The notes under the pieces: model-generated
The model's database searches: none
Told to the model about the DNA's origin: nothing
Seen by the model: only the letters and a program-made list of their open reading frames with translations
Shown: one piece after another, positions 54,315 through 63,421 of the stretch
Layout: each line of letters begins with the position of its first letter
How positions within the stretch are numbered: position 1 is the stretch's first letter
Source of the DNA: Poriferisodalis sp965204195
Lineage (GTDB): Bacteria > Actinomycetota > Acidimicrobiia > Acidimicrobiales > Poriferisodalaceae
Assembly: GCF_965204195.1 (NCBI RefSeq)
Contig: NZ_OZ241975.1
Span: 2,666,001 to 2,730,000, forward strand
Length of the DNA stretch: 64,000 nucleotides
Direction: 5' to 3'
Program-made: the position numbers and the translations under genes

Positions 54315-55091
54315 CTAGAGCTGCAGGTACGTATCGAGGCCGATCGTGACGCCGGGGTACTCACCGATGGACTTGCAGGCGAGCAGCACGCCCGGCATGA
54401 ACGACACCCGGTCCAGGCTGTCGTGGCGGATGGTGAGCGTCTCCCCGGCCGTGCCCAGCAGCACCTGCTGGTGCGCCACCAGCCCCCGCAGCCGCACGGA
54501 GTGAACCGGAATGCCGCCGGGGCCCTTGCCGCCGCGGGCGCCCGGCACCACCTCGTCGCGGGTGGGATCGGGCCCCCAGTCATCGGATGCCGCTGCCATC
54601 GCACGCACGGTCTGCATGGCAGTGCCGGAGGGGGCGTCCACCTTGTTGTCGTGATGGAGCTCGATGACCTCGGCTGTCGGGAAGAACGGAGCGGCAAGCT
54701 CGGCGAAGCGCATCATGAGCACCGCCCCGATGGCGAAGTTCGGGGCGATGAGGCAGTTGCTGGCGGTGAACGCTGCCCGGCATCGCTCGTAGTCGTCGGG
54801 ATCGAGACCGCTGGTGCCGACGACGGCGTGCACACCGTTCTCCGCGCACCATGCCAAGTTCTCGCGGGCTGCAGCGGCAACCGTGAAGTCGACAGCCACA
54901 TCGACGGCAGCCGGGTCGATGTCCGCGACCGACGTGACAATGTCGATGCTGTCGGTGACGTCTCGCTCACCGCCTGCGCCCGGATCCACACCAGCCGCCA
55001 ATTGCAGGTCGTCGTCGTCGGCAACCGCCTCGCAGACGGTTGCGCCCATACGCCCGCCCGCGCCGAACACCAGCACTCTCACGACGGTCAC
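54315..55091 (-). CDS. dapB: 4-hydroxy-tetrahydrodipicolinate reductase
   Basis: A 258-residue DapB: N-terminal Rossmann motif VFGAGGRMG and the substrate motif ELHHDNKVDAPSGTA, with VGTSGLD between. It reduces the DapA product with NAD(P)H in lysine/diaminopimelate synthesis. GTG 55091 is the only reasonable start; a second GTG at 55082 would also serve. It sits 70 bp downstream of pnp, as in mycobacteria and relatives. Confidence 0.96.
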   Translation of the reverse strand: MTVVRVLVFGAGGRMGATVCEAVADDDDLQLAAGVDPGAGGERDVTDSIDIVTSVADIDPAAVDVAVDFTVAAAARENLAWCAENGVHAVVGTSGLDPDDYERCRAAFTASNCLIAPNFAIGAVLMMRFAELAAPFFPTAEVIELHHDNKVDAPSGTAMQTVRAMAAASDDWGPDPTRDEVVPGARGGKGPGGIPVHSVRLRGLVAHQQVLLGTAGETLTIRHDSLDRVSFMPGVLLACKSIGEYPGVTIGLDTYLQL

Positions 55092-55161
55092 GCTAGTGGC
55101 GCGTCAGAACGCCTCGTTGTGTGCCGGACGGCCGCACGGCCCCTCCGGCGAGCGGAGCCCC

Positions 55162-57711
55162 TTAGCGGCGTCCGCGACGGCGGCCTGAACCCCGTCCGGA
55201 CTGCTCGAGCTCGGGCCCGAGGTCGCCGTAGACGTCCTTGGCGATCTGCTCGAAGTGCTCGCCGAACGAGACGTCCTCACGGGCAGTACCGCTCGGTGCC
55301 GATGCGGCGCCGCCCTCATCATCGCCATCGGTGGCGGCAGCCGGTGCATCGGCACCATCGCCCGCCGGCACCGCGGCGGCCACCGGCGTGCGGGATCGGC
55401 GTGTGCCGTTGCCGCTGCTGTCCCGGTCGCGGTCGCGGCCTCGACCACCGTCACGGCCCCGACCACGATCACGCTGCGGCCGGTCGTCGTCTGCTCCGTC
55501 GGCGTCGCCCTCGGAGCCCCCGACCTGCGTCGGATCGGCAGGCGAGAGGCTGATCTTGCCGTTGGGGTCGATCTCCTCGACGATCACGCTCACCACATCG
55601 CCAAGCTCGAGCACTTCCTCGACCGAGTTCAGCCGCCGGCGGCCACCCAGCTTGGAGATGTGCAGCAATCCGTCGGTGCCAGGCAGCACGTTCACGAAGG
55701 CACCGAACTTGGTGATGTTGACCACGCGGCCCTCGTAGGTGGCACCCACGTCGGGCGTCGGCGGGTTGACGATCAGCCGGATCTGCCGCTCGGCCTCGTC
55801 CACGACCTCGCGGTCGGTGGCGCCGATGCTGACCGTGCCCACGGTGCCGTCGTCGTCGACATTGATGTCGGCGCCGGTCTCCTCCTGGATGGAGTTGATG
55901 ACCTTGCCCCGCGGTCCGATGACCTCGGCGATCTTGTCGATCGGGATCTCGAAGCTGGTGATCTTCGGCGCCGTCTCGCCCACGTCGGGCCTCGGCTCGG
56001 CAATCGCAGCCCGCATGACGTCGAGGATCTGCAGGCGAGCCTGCCGGGCTTGCTGCAGCGCTTGGGCAAGCACCTCGGCGGGAATGCCGTCGATCTTGGT
56101 GTCGAGCTGGAGCGCCGTGATGGCGTCTTCGGTGCCGGCGACCTTGAAGTCCATGTCGCCGAAGGCGTCTTCGGCACCCAGGATGTCAGTGAGCGTCACG
56201 TACTTGCCGTCGGCATACACCAGGCCCATCGCCACACCGGCGACGTGGTCCACGATCGGCACACCGGCATCCATCAGCGACAGCGATGATGCGCACACCG
56301 ACCCCATCGAGGTGGATCCGTTGGAGGTGAGCACGTCGGACACCAGCCGGATCGCGTAGGGGAAGTCTTCCTTGGACGGGATGACCGGGAAGATCGCTCG
56401 CTCGGCAAGTGCCCCGTGGCCGATCTCGCGCCGCTTGGGGCCACGCATGAAGCCGGCCTCGCCGGTGGAGAACGGCGGAAAGTTGTAGTGGTGCATGAAC
56501 CGGCGCCGGTCCTGAGGATTCAGGGTGTCGACGATCTGCTCCATCCGGGACATCGCCAAGGTGGTGACATTCAGCACCTGGGTCTCGCCGCGCTGGAACA
56601 GGCCCGATCCGTGAGCGGTGCGGCCGAGGTAGCCCGCGACCGACGAGAGCGGCCGGACCTCATCTGTGGCGCGTCCATCAATACGGAAGCCGTCGGCCAC
56701 GATGCGCTCGCGCACGATCTCTTTCGACAGCGACCTGACGGCCTCACGGATCTGATCGGGGGCGCCGTCGAGATCGGCGAACTCTGCGGCGACCTCGTCG
56801 ACCACGGCGCCGCTGGTCTCAGACTGTGCCGCCTCGCGGTCAGCCTTGTCGGCGATGGCCATCACCTCACGCATGCGGTCGGTGGCGACCTCGCGGACGC
56901 GATCGAGCACCTCGTCGGAGTAGTCCTTGCTGGACGTGTACTCCATCACCGAGATCGGCCCGGATTGCTCTTCGACCAGCCGGCGCAGCGACTTCTGCAT
57001 CTCGATGATGTCGTCGATCCACTGCTTGGAGGCCTCGAGACCGCTGGCGAGCACGTCCTCGGTGACCTTCGGCGCGCCCTCGGCGTAGTACTCGAAGGCC
57101 TTCTCGGTGCCGCCGGCCTCCACCATCATCACGGCAATGTCGCCGCTGTCGAGCTGGCGACCGGCCACGACCATCTCGAACGTGGCGGCCTCGGACTCTT
57201 CGTGGGTGGCGAAGGGAATCCACTCGCCGTCGGTGGACCAGGCGATGCGCACACCGGCGATCGGGCAGTCGAACGGGATGCCGCTCAGCCACAGGGCGGC
57301 CGACGCCCCGTTCAGCGCCACCAAGTCGTACGGGTTGACGTGGTCGGCGCCGAGGATCGTGCCCACGATGTGGGTGTCGTGGCGGTAGTCGCTCGGAAAG
57401 TTCGGCCGCAGCGGGCGGTCGATGAGCCGGCAGGTGAGGATCGCATCGTCGGACGCACGCCCCTCCCGCCGGAAGAACGAGCCGGGAATCCGGCCCACGG
57501 CGTACATGCGCTCCTCGATGTCGACGGTGAGCGGGAAGAACGATGCGCCGTCGCGTGGGCGGCTCGACGCGGTTGCGGTGACGAGCACCTGCGTGTCGCC
57601 GATGCGGGACGTGACCGCCCCGTTCGCGAGCCCGGCAAGCACGCCGGTCTCGAAGGTGATGGTCTTGTCGGTGCCCGCGATGGGACCGGTGACCGAAATG
57701 GCTTCAGCCAT
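55162..57711 (-). CDS. pnp: Polyribonucleotide nucleotidyltransferase
   Basis: An 849-residue PNPase: two RNase PH domains (about 10-220 and 320-540) flanking the helical domain, a KH domain (ITSFEIPIDKIAEVIGPRGKVINSIQEETG) and an S1 domain (GATYEGRVVNITKFGAFVNVLPGTDGLLHISKL). It degrades RNA 3'-5' with phosphate and is a degradosome partner of RNase J and E. The C-terminal ~125 residues are an Arg/Asp- and Gly-rich, disordered extension, longer than in most bacteria. ATG 57711 follows rpsO by 32 bp, the classic rpsO-pnp operon. Confidence 0.97.
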   Translation of the reverse strand: MAEAISVTGPIAGTDKTITFETGVLAGLANGAVTSRIGDTQVLVTATASSRPRDGASFFPLTVDIEERMYAVGRIPGSFFRREGRASDDAILTCRLIDRPLRPNFPSDYRHDTHIVGTILGADHVNPYDLVALNGASAALWLSGIPFDCPIAGVRIAWSTDGEWIPFATHEESEAATFEMVVAGRQLDSGDIAVMMVEAGGTEKAFEYYAEGAPKVTEDVLASGLEASKQWIDDIIEMQKSLRRLVEEQSGPISVMEYTSSKDYSDEVLDRVREVATDRMREVMAIADKADREAAQSETSGAVVDEVAAEFADLDGAPDQIREAVRSLSKEIVRERIVADGFRIDGRATDEVRPLSSVAGYLGRTAHGSGLFQRGETQVLNVTTLAMSRMEQIVDTLNPQDRRRFMHHYNFPPFSTGEAGFMRGPKRREIGHGALAERAIFPVIPSKEDFPYAIRLVSDVLTSNGSTSMGSVCASSLSLMDAGVPIVDHVAGVAMGLVYADGKYVTLTDILGAEDAFGDMDFKVAGTEDAITALQLDTKIDGIPAEVLAQALQQARQARLQILDVMRAAIAEPRPDVGETAPKITSFEIPIDKIAEVIGPRGKVINSIQEETGADINVDDDGTVGTVSIGATDREVVDEAERQIRLIVNPPTPDVGATYEGRVVNITKFGAFVNVLPGTDGLLHISKLGGRRRLNSVEEVLELGDVVSVIVEEIDPNGKISLSPADPTQVGGSEGDADGADDDRPQRDRGRGRDGGRGRDRDRDSSGNGTRRSRTPVAAAVPAGDGADAPAAATDGDDEGGAASAPSGTAREDVSFGEHFEQIAKDVYGDLGPELEQSGRGSGRRRGRR

Positions 57712-57743
57712 GTCTGCTCCTGTTGTGGGGTGGGGATCGGTGG

Positions 57744-58016
57744 TCAGCGCCGGAGGCCGAGCTTTGCGATCAAAGCTCGGTACCGCTCGACGTCGTTGGC
57801 GTTCAGGTAGTCGAGCAACCTGCGCCGTCGTCCGACGAGCTTCAACAGCCCTCGGCGGCTGTGGTGATCCTTGTGGTGGGTCTGGAGGTGTTCGGTGAGG
57901 TGGTCAATGCGCGCGCTCAACTGAGCGACCTGCACCTCTGGCGATCCGGTGTCGGCCTCGGAATGGCGATGTTCGTCGATCACCGAAGCCGCTGGACTTG
58001 ATCTCTTGGCACTCAT
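57744..58016 (-). CDS. rpsO: 30S ribosomal protein S15
   Basis: A 90-residue S15 with DTGSPEVQVAQLSARIDHLTEHL, HHSRRGLLKLVGRRRRLLDYL and RYRALIAKLGLRR. It binds 16S rRNA in the platform. It precedes pnp, and its leader may fold into an autoregulatory structure. Confidence 0.98.
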   Translation of the reverse strand: MSAKRSSPAASVIDEHRHSEADTGSPEVQVAQLSARIDHLTEHLQTHHKDHHSRRGLLKLVGRRRRLLDYLNANDVERYRALIAKLGLRR

Positions 58017-58044
58017 GCCGTTGCTGTATTCCCTCTGTGTTGCC

Positions 58045-58075
58045 GTCGCAGGGCCGAAGGGAGGCCTGCTGCGAC
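58045..58075 (-). promoter_or_regulatory. Hairpin in the rpsO leader
   Basis: GTCGCAG/CTGCGAC plus an inner GGCC/GGCC form an 11-bp stem with a 2-nt bulge and a 7-nt loop, 28 bp upstream of the rpsO ATG. S15 commonly represses its own translation through such leaders, but no link is shown here; it could also end the ribF transcript. Confidence 0.35.
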
Positions 58076-58167
58076 GAGCCGACCGGACAACCCGGCCGTG
58101 GTCTTCTGTCTCTTGTCAGCCGTTCAGGCTACCAGCAGAACTGTGGTGCGCCCGCTGAGGAGGCGAG

Positions 58168-59112
58168 TCAGGTGTGGAGGCATTTTGCGGCATCTTCGAT
58201 GTCTCGGCGAAGCTGAGTCTTCAGCTCGTCGATGCCGTCGAAGCGGCGCTCGGGCCGCAGCCTGCGCACGAAGCGGACCTTGGCGGTCTCGTCGTAGAGA
58301 TCTCCGCGGAAGCCGATCAGGTGCGCCTCGATCAGCGAGCGCTCCGCGAATTCGTAGAACGTCGGGCGGCGGCCGATGTTGACAGCCGCCGGGTATTGGG
58401 CTCCATCGGGGCGCACGTACCAGGCGGCGTAGACACCGTCGGCAGGAATCTGCAGGTCGGGAGTGGTGGGCAGGTTGGCGGTGGGCACGCCGATCTGGCG
58501 GCCGCGGCGGTCGCCGAGCGTGACGACGCCACGCACTTCGAACGGCCGCCCCAGCAGCCGATGGGCTCGTTCCACATCCCCCGCGGCAAGCGCTTCGCGG
58601 ATCGATGTGGACGAGATCACGTCGCCGTCGCCGGTCATCTGCTTCACCAACGGGAGCCCGACCACTTCGTAGCCGTACTCAGCGCCGACCTGGCGCAGCG
58701 TCTCGATATTGCCCCGGCGTCCTTTGCCGAAATGGAAGTCGGCGCCGACCACGATCGCCCGTGCGGTCAGGCATCTCACGAGTATCTCGTGCGCGAACTG
58801 CTCAGCAGGCACTGCCGCCTGCGCCTCGTCGAAGGTGACTACCAGCGTGAAGTCGACGCCGGTCTCGGCCAGCAGTTCGAGCTTGTGATCGAGGTCGCAC
58901 AGCAGCAGCGGGGCGGATTCCGGCCGTACCACCGTGGCCGGGTGACGGTCGAAGGTCACGACTGCCGTCGCGCATCCTCGCTCCGCTGCGAGGCGATGCA
59001 TCTCCGAGATCACGGTGCGGTGCCCGCGGTGAACGCCGTCATACTCCCCCACGGTCACGACGCTGCCGTGCTCGAGCACCGGGCACCAATCCAAGTCGCG
59101 GATGACCTCCAT
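58168..59112 (-). CDS. ribF: Bifunctional riboflavin kinase/FAD synthetase
   Basis: A 314-residue RibF: FAD synthetase half with VVTVGEYDGVHRGHRTVI, ADFHFGKGRRGN and ISSTSIREALAAGDVERAHRLLGRPF; riboflavin kinase half with GDRRGRQIGVPTANL and the late FRGDLYDETAKVRFVRRLRPERRFDGIDELKTQL. It makes FMN and FAD from riboflavin and ATP, relevant to the many flavoenzymes here. ATG 59112 replaces a longer frame from 59238 that overlaps truB. It lies 38 bp downstream of truB. Confidence 0.95.
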   Translation of the reverse strand: MEVIRDLDWCPVLEHGSVVTVGEYDGVHRGHRTVISEMHRLAAERGCATAVVTFDRHPATVVRPESAPLLLCDLDHKLELLAETGVDFTLVVTFDEAQAAVPAEQFAHEILVRCLTARAIVVGADFHFGKGRRGNIETLRQVGAEYGYEVVGLPLVKQMTGDGDVISSTSIREALAAGDVERAHRLLGRPFEVRGVVTLGDRRGRQIGVPTANLPTTPDLQIPADGVYAAWYVRPDGAQYPAAVNIGRRPTFYEFAERSLIEAHLIGFRGDLYDETAKVRFVRRLRPERRFDGIDELKTQLRRDIEDAAKCLHT

Positions 59113-59150
59113 GCGCGCAACGCTACTCAGAGGCCGAGCCGGCGGGCTCG

Positions 59151-60014
59151 CTACTTGGGCAGAACAGTGGCACGCAAGCGACCTCCGGCGCGCTCGTGCA
59201 CTGCTATGAGTCGATCCTCGGGATCGAACAATGCCCACGGGCCCGAGCCCCCGTAGCGATGAGCGGCCAGGTGGGTGCCTTGGCGGGCGCGGGCGGCGTC
59301 GTCGTCGGAGAGGCGGATCTGGGACAGGTCACGAACCAGTTCGGCGGGCGGTCGCAGCACCGCTTCTTCGGGGGCCTCAGCATCGGACAGCGAGAACGCG
59401 CCGCTGCGGGTTCGCCGGAGCGCTCGAATGTGAGCTCCGCCTCCCAGCGCATTCCCCAGGTCGGCGCCGAGCGTCCGGACGTAGGTGCCAGCAGAACAAT
59501 CGACCGACGCCCGGTACACCTGCGGGTCGCCAGTGGGCTCCACCTCGAATCGGTAGACCTCGACCTCGCGTGGCACGCGTTCCGCAGCATCACCCGACCG
59601 GGCGATCTCGTGCAGACGGCGACCGCCGACACGGACGGCGGACACCATCGGCGGCAGCTGAGAGATGGAGCCGACGAAGCCCGCAGCCGCGTCGGCAACC
59701 TCAGCCGGTTCGAGATCCATGCACCAAGTCGCGACCGTCTCGCCGGCTGCATCGAGCGTGCTGGTCTCGACGCCGAACACGATCTCGCACTCGTAGCTCT
59801 TGCGGCCTGCGGTGGCGAACCGCAGCAGGCGCGTCGCATTGCCGATGCCGACCACCAGGACTCCCGTTGCGGACGGGTCGAGCGTGCCGGCGTGGCCGAT
59901 GCGCCGCTCGCCGAAGCGGCGTCGCAGCATGCCCACCACGTCGTGCGAGGTGGGCCCGTGCGGCTTGTCGACGATGACGCTGCCATGAACGGTGGCCGGA
60001 CGGCGTCGCGCCAT
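59151..60014 (-). CDS. truB: tRNA pseudouridine-55 synthase
   Basis: A 287-residue TruB with VDKPHGPTSHDVV, the catalytic Asp46 in GHAGTLDPSATGVLVV, RFATAGRKSYECEIVFG and CSAGTYVRTLGADLG. It isomerises U55 in the tRNA T-loop. The ATG at 60014 is 5 bp after the rbfA stop, so they are coupled. Confidence 0.96.
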   Translation of the reverse strand: MARRRPATVHGSVIVDKPHGPTSHDVVGMLRRRFGERRIGHAGTLDPSATGVLVVGIGNATRLLRFATAGRKSYECEIVFGVETSTLDAAGETVATWCMDLEPAEVADAAAGFVGSISQLPPMVSAVRVGGRRLHEIARSGDAAERVPREVEVYRFEVEPTGDPQVYRASVDCSAGTYVRTLGADLGNALGGGAHIRALRRTRSGAFSLSDAEAPEEAVLRPPAELVRDLSQIRLSDDDAARARQGTHLAAHRYGGSGPWALFDPEDRLIAVHERAGGRLRATVLPK

Positions 60015-60019
60015 GCCGT

Positions 60020-60415
60020 TCAGGGCCCCCCGTCCTGCTCATCGGAGAGGCCGGCCAGCAGATCTTCGATTCGCTCGGCGGCGATAGCCCCCCGGTCGCG
60101 GCGGAAACGAAGCGTGGGAGTGCGTCTCAGGCTGGTGCTCGCGCCCAAAGCCCGCTGGAGACGGTGATGGTGCTCATCGAACGCCTCAGCCGCCCTGTCT
60201 GCAGCATCGTCGTCGCGCACGTCGTAGTGCACGACGGCGACGCTCAGCTCACGATCGACATCCACGCCCGCAATCACGATGCCCTCGAACGCCTCGTCGA
60301 GCCGTTCCATCTCCGATGCCACAATGCCGCGCACGAGCTGGGCAACCCGATCGGTCCGCTCGTATCGGTGCGCAGTCGGCATCGTGCGCCGCCGACGGCG
60401 GGAGCGACGGGCCAT
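60020..60415 (-). CDS. rbfA: Ribosome-binding factor A
   Basis: A 131-residue RbfA with an Arg-rich start, YERTDRVAQLVRGIVASEMERL and the KH-like core ending TPTLRFRRDRGAIAAERIEDLL. It matures the 5' end of 16S rRNA and aids cold adaptation. It sits between infB (15 bp upstream) and truB. Confidence 0.94.
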   Translation of the reverse strand: MARRSRRRRRTMPTAHRYERTDRVAQLVRGIVASEMERLDEAFEGIVIAGVDVDRELSVAVVHYDVRDDDAADRAAEAFDEHHHRLQRALGASTSLRRTPTLRFRRDRGAIAAERIEDLLAGLSDEQDGGP

Positions 60416-60430
60416 CGGGCGGGTGCTCCG

Positions 60431-63322
60431 TCAGGCGACGCGGGCGATCTCGCGCTCGGTGTACGTCTCGATCACATCGCCCTCTTTCAGATCAGAGAAG
60501 TCAGAGAGACCGATACCGCACTCCATGCCCGCGGACACCTCAGCGACGTCGTCTTGGAAATGCCGCAGCGAGGAGATCGAACCCTTCCAGATGATCGTGC
60601 CGTCACGGAGGAACCTGACCTTGGCGCCGCTGCGCACGTTTCCATGCTCGACGACACAGCCGGCCACGGGTCCCACGCCCGAGATGCGGAAGACCTGGCG
60701 CACCTGCGCCTCGCCCATCACGATCTCCTCGAATTCCGGCTCGAGCAGGCCGACCATGGCGTTCTGCACATCGGAGATGAGGTCGTAGATGATCTCGTAG
60801 AGCCGGACTTCGACGTCCTCGGTCTCGGCCGTCTGGCGCGCATTGCGGTCGGGACGCACGTTGAAGCCGATGATCGTGGCTTCCGATGCCGCTGCGAGCT
60901 GCACGTCGTTCTCGTTGATGCCGCCCACCCCACGGCTCACAAAGGAGAGCTTGACGTCTTCGCGTTCGAGTTTGCGCAGGCTGTCGGTGACGGCCTCGAG
61001 CGAGCCATGGACATCGGCCTTGAGCACCAGGTTGAGCGTGGCGGCCTCACCGGCCTGCACCTGCTTGAAGATGTCCTCCAGCCGAGCTCCGCCGCCGCTG
61101 CCGCCAGCGGTGCCGGCCAAACTGGCCTGGCGCTGCCAGTGCTCGCGGGTCTCCGCAACCTTGCCTGCGGTCTTCTCGTCGGGCGCCACCACGAACAGGT
61201 CGCCCGAGCGCGCCACCTCGCCGAGACCGAGCACCTCCACGGGCATCGACGGACCCGCCTCGTTGAGCGGAGCGCCGCGATCGTCGGTCATGGCGCGCAC
61301 ACGGCCCCACGCGGCGCCGGCCACCATCGGCTCGCCGATGCGCAGCGTGCCGCGCTCCACCAGCACCGTCGCAACAGGACCGCGGCCACGGTCGAGATGG
61401 GCCTCGAGCACGATGCCGACCGCGCGCCCCGAAGCAGGGGCGGTGAGCTCTTCGAGCTCGGCGACGAGCAAGATCTGGTCGAGCAGTTCGTCGATGCCCT
61501 CACCCGTCATGGCCGACATGGGCACGGTGATCACCTCGCCGCCGTACGACTCGGGCACCAAGCCCCGTTCGGCCAGCTGGGCTCGCACCCGATCGGCGTC
61601 TGCGCCGGGCCGGTCCATCTTGTTGATGGCCACGATGATCGGCACGTCGGCCGCCTGCGCATGGTCAATGGCCTCGGCCGTCTGCGGCATGACGCCGTCA
61701 TCGGCCGCCACCACCAGAACGACGACATCGGTGGCCTGCGCTCCCCTGGCTCGCATCGCCGTGAAGGCCTCGTGGCCGGGTGTGTCGATGAACGTGATCC
61801 GGTGGTCGTTCCGCGTGGTCTGGTATGCCCCGATGTGCTGCGTGATGCCGCCCGCCTCGCCCTCGGCAACGTTCGAGGAGCGAATGCGGTCCAGCAGCAG
61901 CGTCTTGCCGTGGTCGACGTGTCCCATCACCGTGACCACCGGGGGTCGGATGTGAGCGCCGTCGTCGGCGAGGTCGACTTCGAGCGCTCGCAGCAGCTCC
62001 TCTTCCTGCTCCGCGCCAGGCTCGGTGATGCGCACTTCGGCGCCGAGTTCGGCAGCGAAGAGCTCGATCATGTCATCGCTGAGCGATTGGGTGGCCGTCA
62101 CCATCTCGCCTTGCTGCAGCAGGAATCGCACGATGTCGGCAGCCGAGCGATTCAGCCGGGCGGCCACTTCTTGAGCTGTCGATCCGCGCTCCACGACGAT
62201 CTCGCCCTCGGGAACCGGCGCATCCACCGGCGTGTAGGCGGTGAGCTGCTGAGGCTGCAGTTCCTCGCGCTGGCGACGACGGCGCCGGCGCGGTCGGCCT
62301 CGTGGACCGCCTCTCGGTGCTCCCCGCGGCCCTCCCGGACGAGCACCGCCGGGGGGCCCGCCCGGACGGCCACCGGGGGGCGGCGGCGCTCCGGCGTGGG
62401 CGCGCCCGCCGCCTAGCCCACCTCCGTGCGGACGATCGCCGCCGCCGGCGGGACGTCGGAACCCACCGGGAGGTCCAGAGCGATACGGCCCCCCGCTGCG
62501 TGCTGATGTGCGGGGAGGACCCGGCGGCGGGGGGATCGGCTTTCCGGATCCCGAACGGGGCGCCGCAGGCGGCGGCGGGATCGGCCGGCCGTCGGCAGAC
62601 TTCGGCGGCACCGGCAGACGGGAAGGAGGCGGCGGCAGTGCGGATCCGGCCGCCTCGTCCGGCGCTGGCCTCGAAGGCGCTGCCGGTTCCTCCGCGCGCG
62701 CTGCCGGACGCCCGGATGGCGGCAGAATCGGCCGCGCGGATTCCTGGCCGCTCGAGGTGACCAGCCGCCGTGGCGGCGGCACCGGCGGCGGGGCACCCGC
62801 CGGTGGCGGCGTGCTCGGGGGCGGTGGGGTGCCAGGCGGCGGCATCTCCGGCGAGGCGCTCGGCGGCTTCGGCGGAGCCGACTCGGCCGCAGCAGCAGGT
62901 TGAGATGGCGTCTGGGGGGCAGCTTCGGCGGCCGGCGCGACCGCGGGAGCCTGCGGCTCAGCCTCGGAGGCCGGCGCGGCCTGCGTAGCCGGCCTCGGCT
63001 CAGCCGGGGCTTTGCGAGCCGGTGCCTTGCGCGCTGGGCGGGTCGCCGGCGGTGACTGCTGCACCTCCGCCGAGTCGTCGCGCTCGGTCGCAGCGGCAGC
63101 CTTCGCCGGCGCTTTACGAGCCTTGCGTGCCTCGGGTGGCGGCTCGTCACGAATCAGTCCTTCACGCGCGGCCTTGCGCCGGACGCGGTCAGCCTGAGCA
63201 TCCTCCATGCTGGACGAGTGCGTCTTCACACCGATGCCCAACGACTCGCATACGTCGAGCACCTCGGTGAGCGTCATGCCCAGCTCTTTGGAGAGCTCGT
63301 GAACGCGGACTTTCTTCGGCAA
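60431..63322 (-). CDS. infB: Translation initiation factor IF-2
   Basis: A 963-residue IF-2. N-terminal IF2_N motif VRVHELSKELGMTLTEVLD, a ~300-residue Ala/Pro/Gly-rich low-complexity linker with basic stretches, a second IF2_N domain (AQEVAARLNRSAADIVRFLL), then the G domain with GHVDHGKT, DTPGHEAF and NKMD, and the C-terminal domains that bind initiator tRNA. GTPase that joins fMet-tRNA and the subunits. ATG 63322 has GGAGG-type sequence upstream (CCAAAAGAAAG region is weaker). No ylxR gene lies between it and nusA. Confidence 0.97.
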   Translation of the reverse strand: MPKKVRVHELSKELGMTLTEVLDVCESLGIGVKTHSSSMEDAQADRVRRKAAREGLIRDEPPPEARKARKAPAKAAAATERDDSAEVQQSPPATRPARKAPARKAPAEPRPATQAAPASEAEPQAPAVAPAAEAAPQTPSQPAAAAESAPPKPPSASPEMPPPGTPPPPSTPPPAGAPPPVPPPRRLVTSSGQESARPILPPSGRPAARAEEPAAPSRPAPDEAAGSALPPPPSRLPVPPKSADGRPIPPPPAAPRSGSGKPIPPPPGPPRTSARSGGPYRSGPPGGFRRPAGGGDRPHGGGLGGGRAHAGAPPPPGGRPGGPPGGARPGGPRGAPRGGPRGRPRRRRRRQREELQPQQLTAYTPVDAPVPEGEIVVERGSTAQEVAARLNRSAADIVRFLLQQGEMVTATQSLSDDMIELFAAELGAEVRITEPGAEQEEELLRALEVDLADDGAHIRPPVVTVMGHVDHGKTLLLDRIRSSNVAEGEAGGITQHIGAYQTTRNDHRITFIDTPGHEAFTAMRARGAQATDVVVLVVAADDGVMPQTAEAIDHAQAADVPIIVAINKMDRPGADADRVRAQLAERGLVPESYGGEVITVPMSAMTGEGIDELLDQILLVAELEELTAPASGRAVGIVLEAHLDRGRGPVATVLVERGTLRIGEPMVAGAAWGRVRAMTDDRGAPLNEAGPSMPVEVLGLGEVARSGDLFVVAPDEKTAGKVAETREHWQRQASLAGTAGGSGGGARLEDIFKQVQAGEAATLNLVLKADVHGSLEAVTDSLRKLEREDVKLSFVSRGVGGINENDVQLAAASEATIIGFNVRPDRNARQTAETEDVEVRLYEIIYDLISDVQNAMVGLLEPEFEEIVMGEAQVRQVFRISGVGPVAGCVVEHGNVRSGAKVRFLRDGTIIWKGSISSLRHFQDDVAEVSAGMECGIGLSDFSDLKEGDVIETYTEREIARVA

Positions 63323-63421
63323 GCGGTCGGTCTTTCTTTTGGAGGTTCTGTCGAGAGTTGACGGGGCGCCCGGCGGGGCTCAGGGAATGAAACGGGGACG
63401 CGATGAGACGGGCCATCGGCC

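Noticed and set aside
60164..62416. Plus-strand 750-residue frame opposite infB
   Set aside because: It is antisense to a certain gene, follows its codon pattern and shows no domain; a product of high GC.
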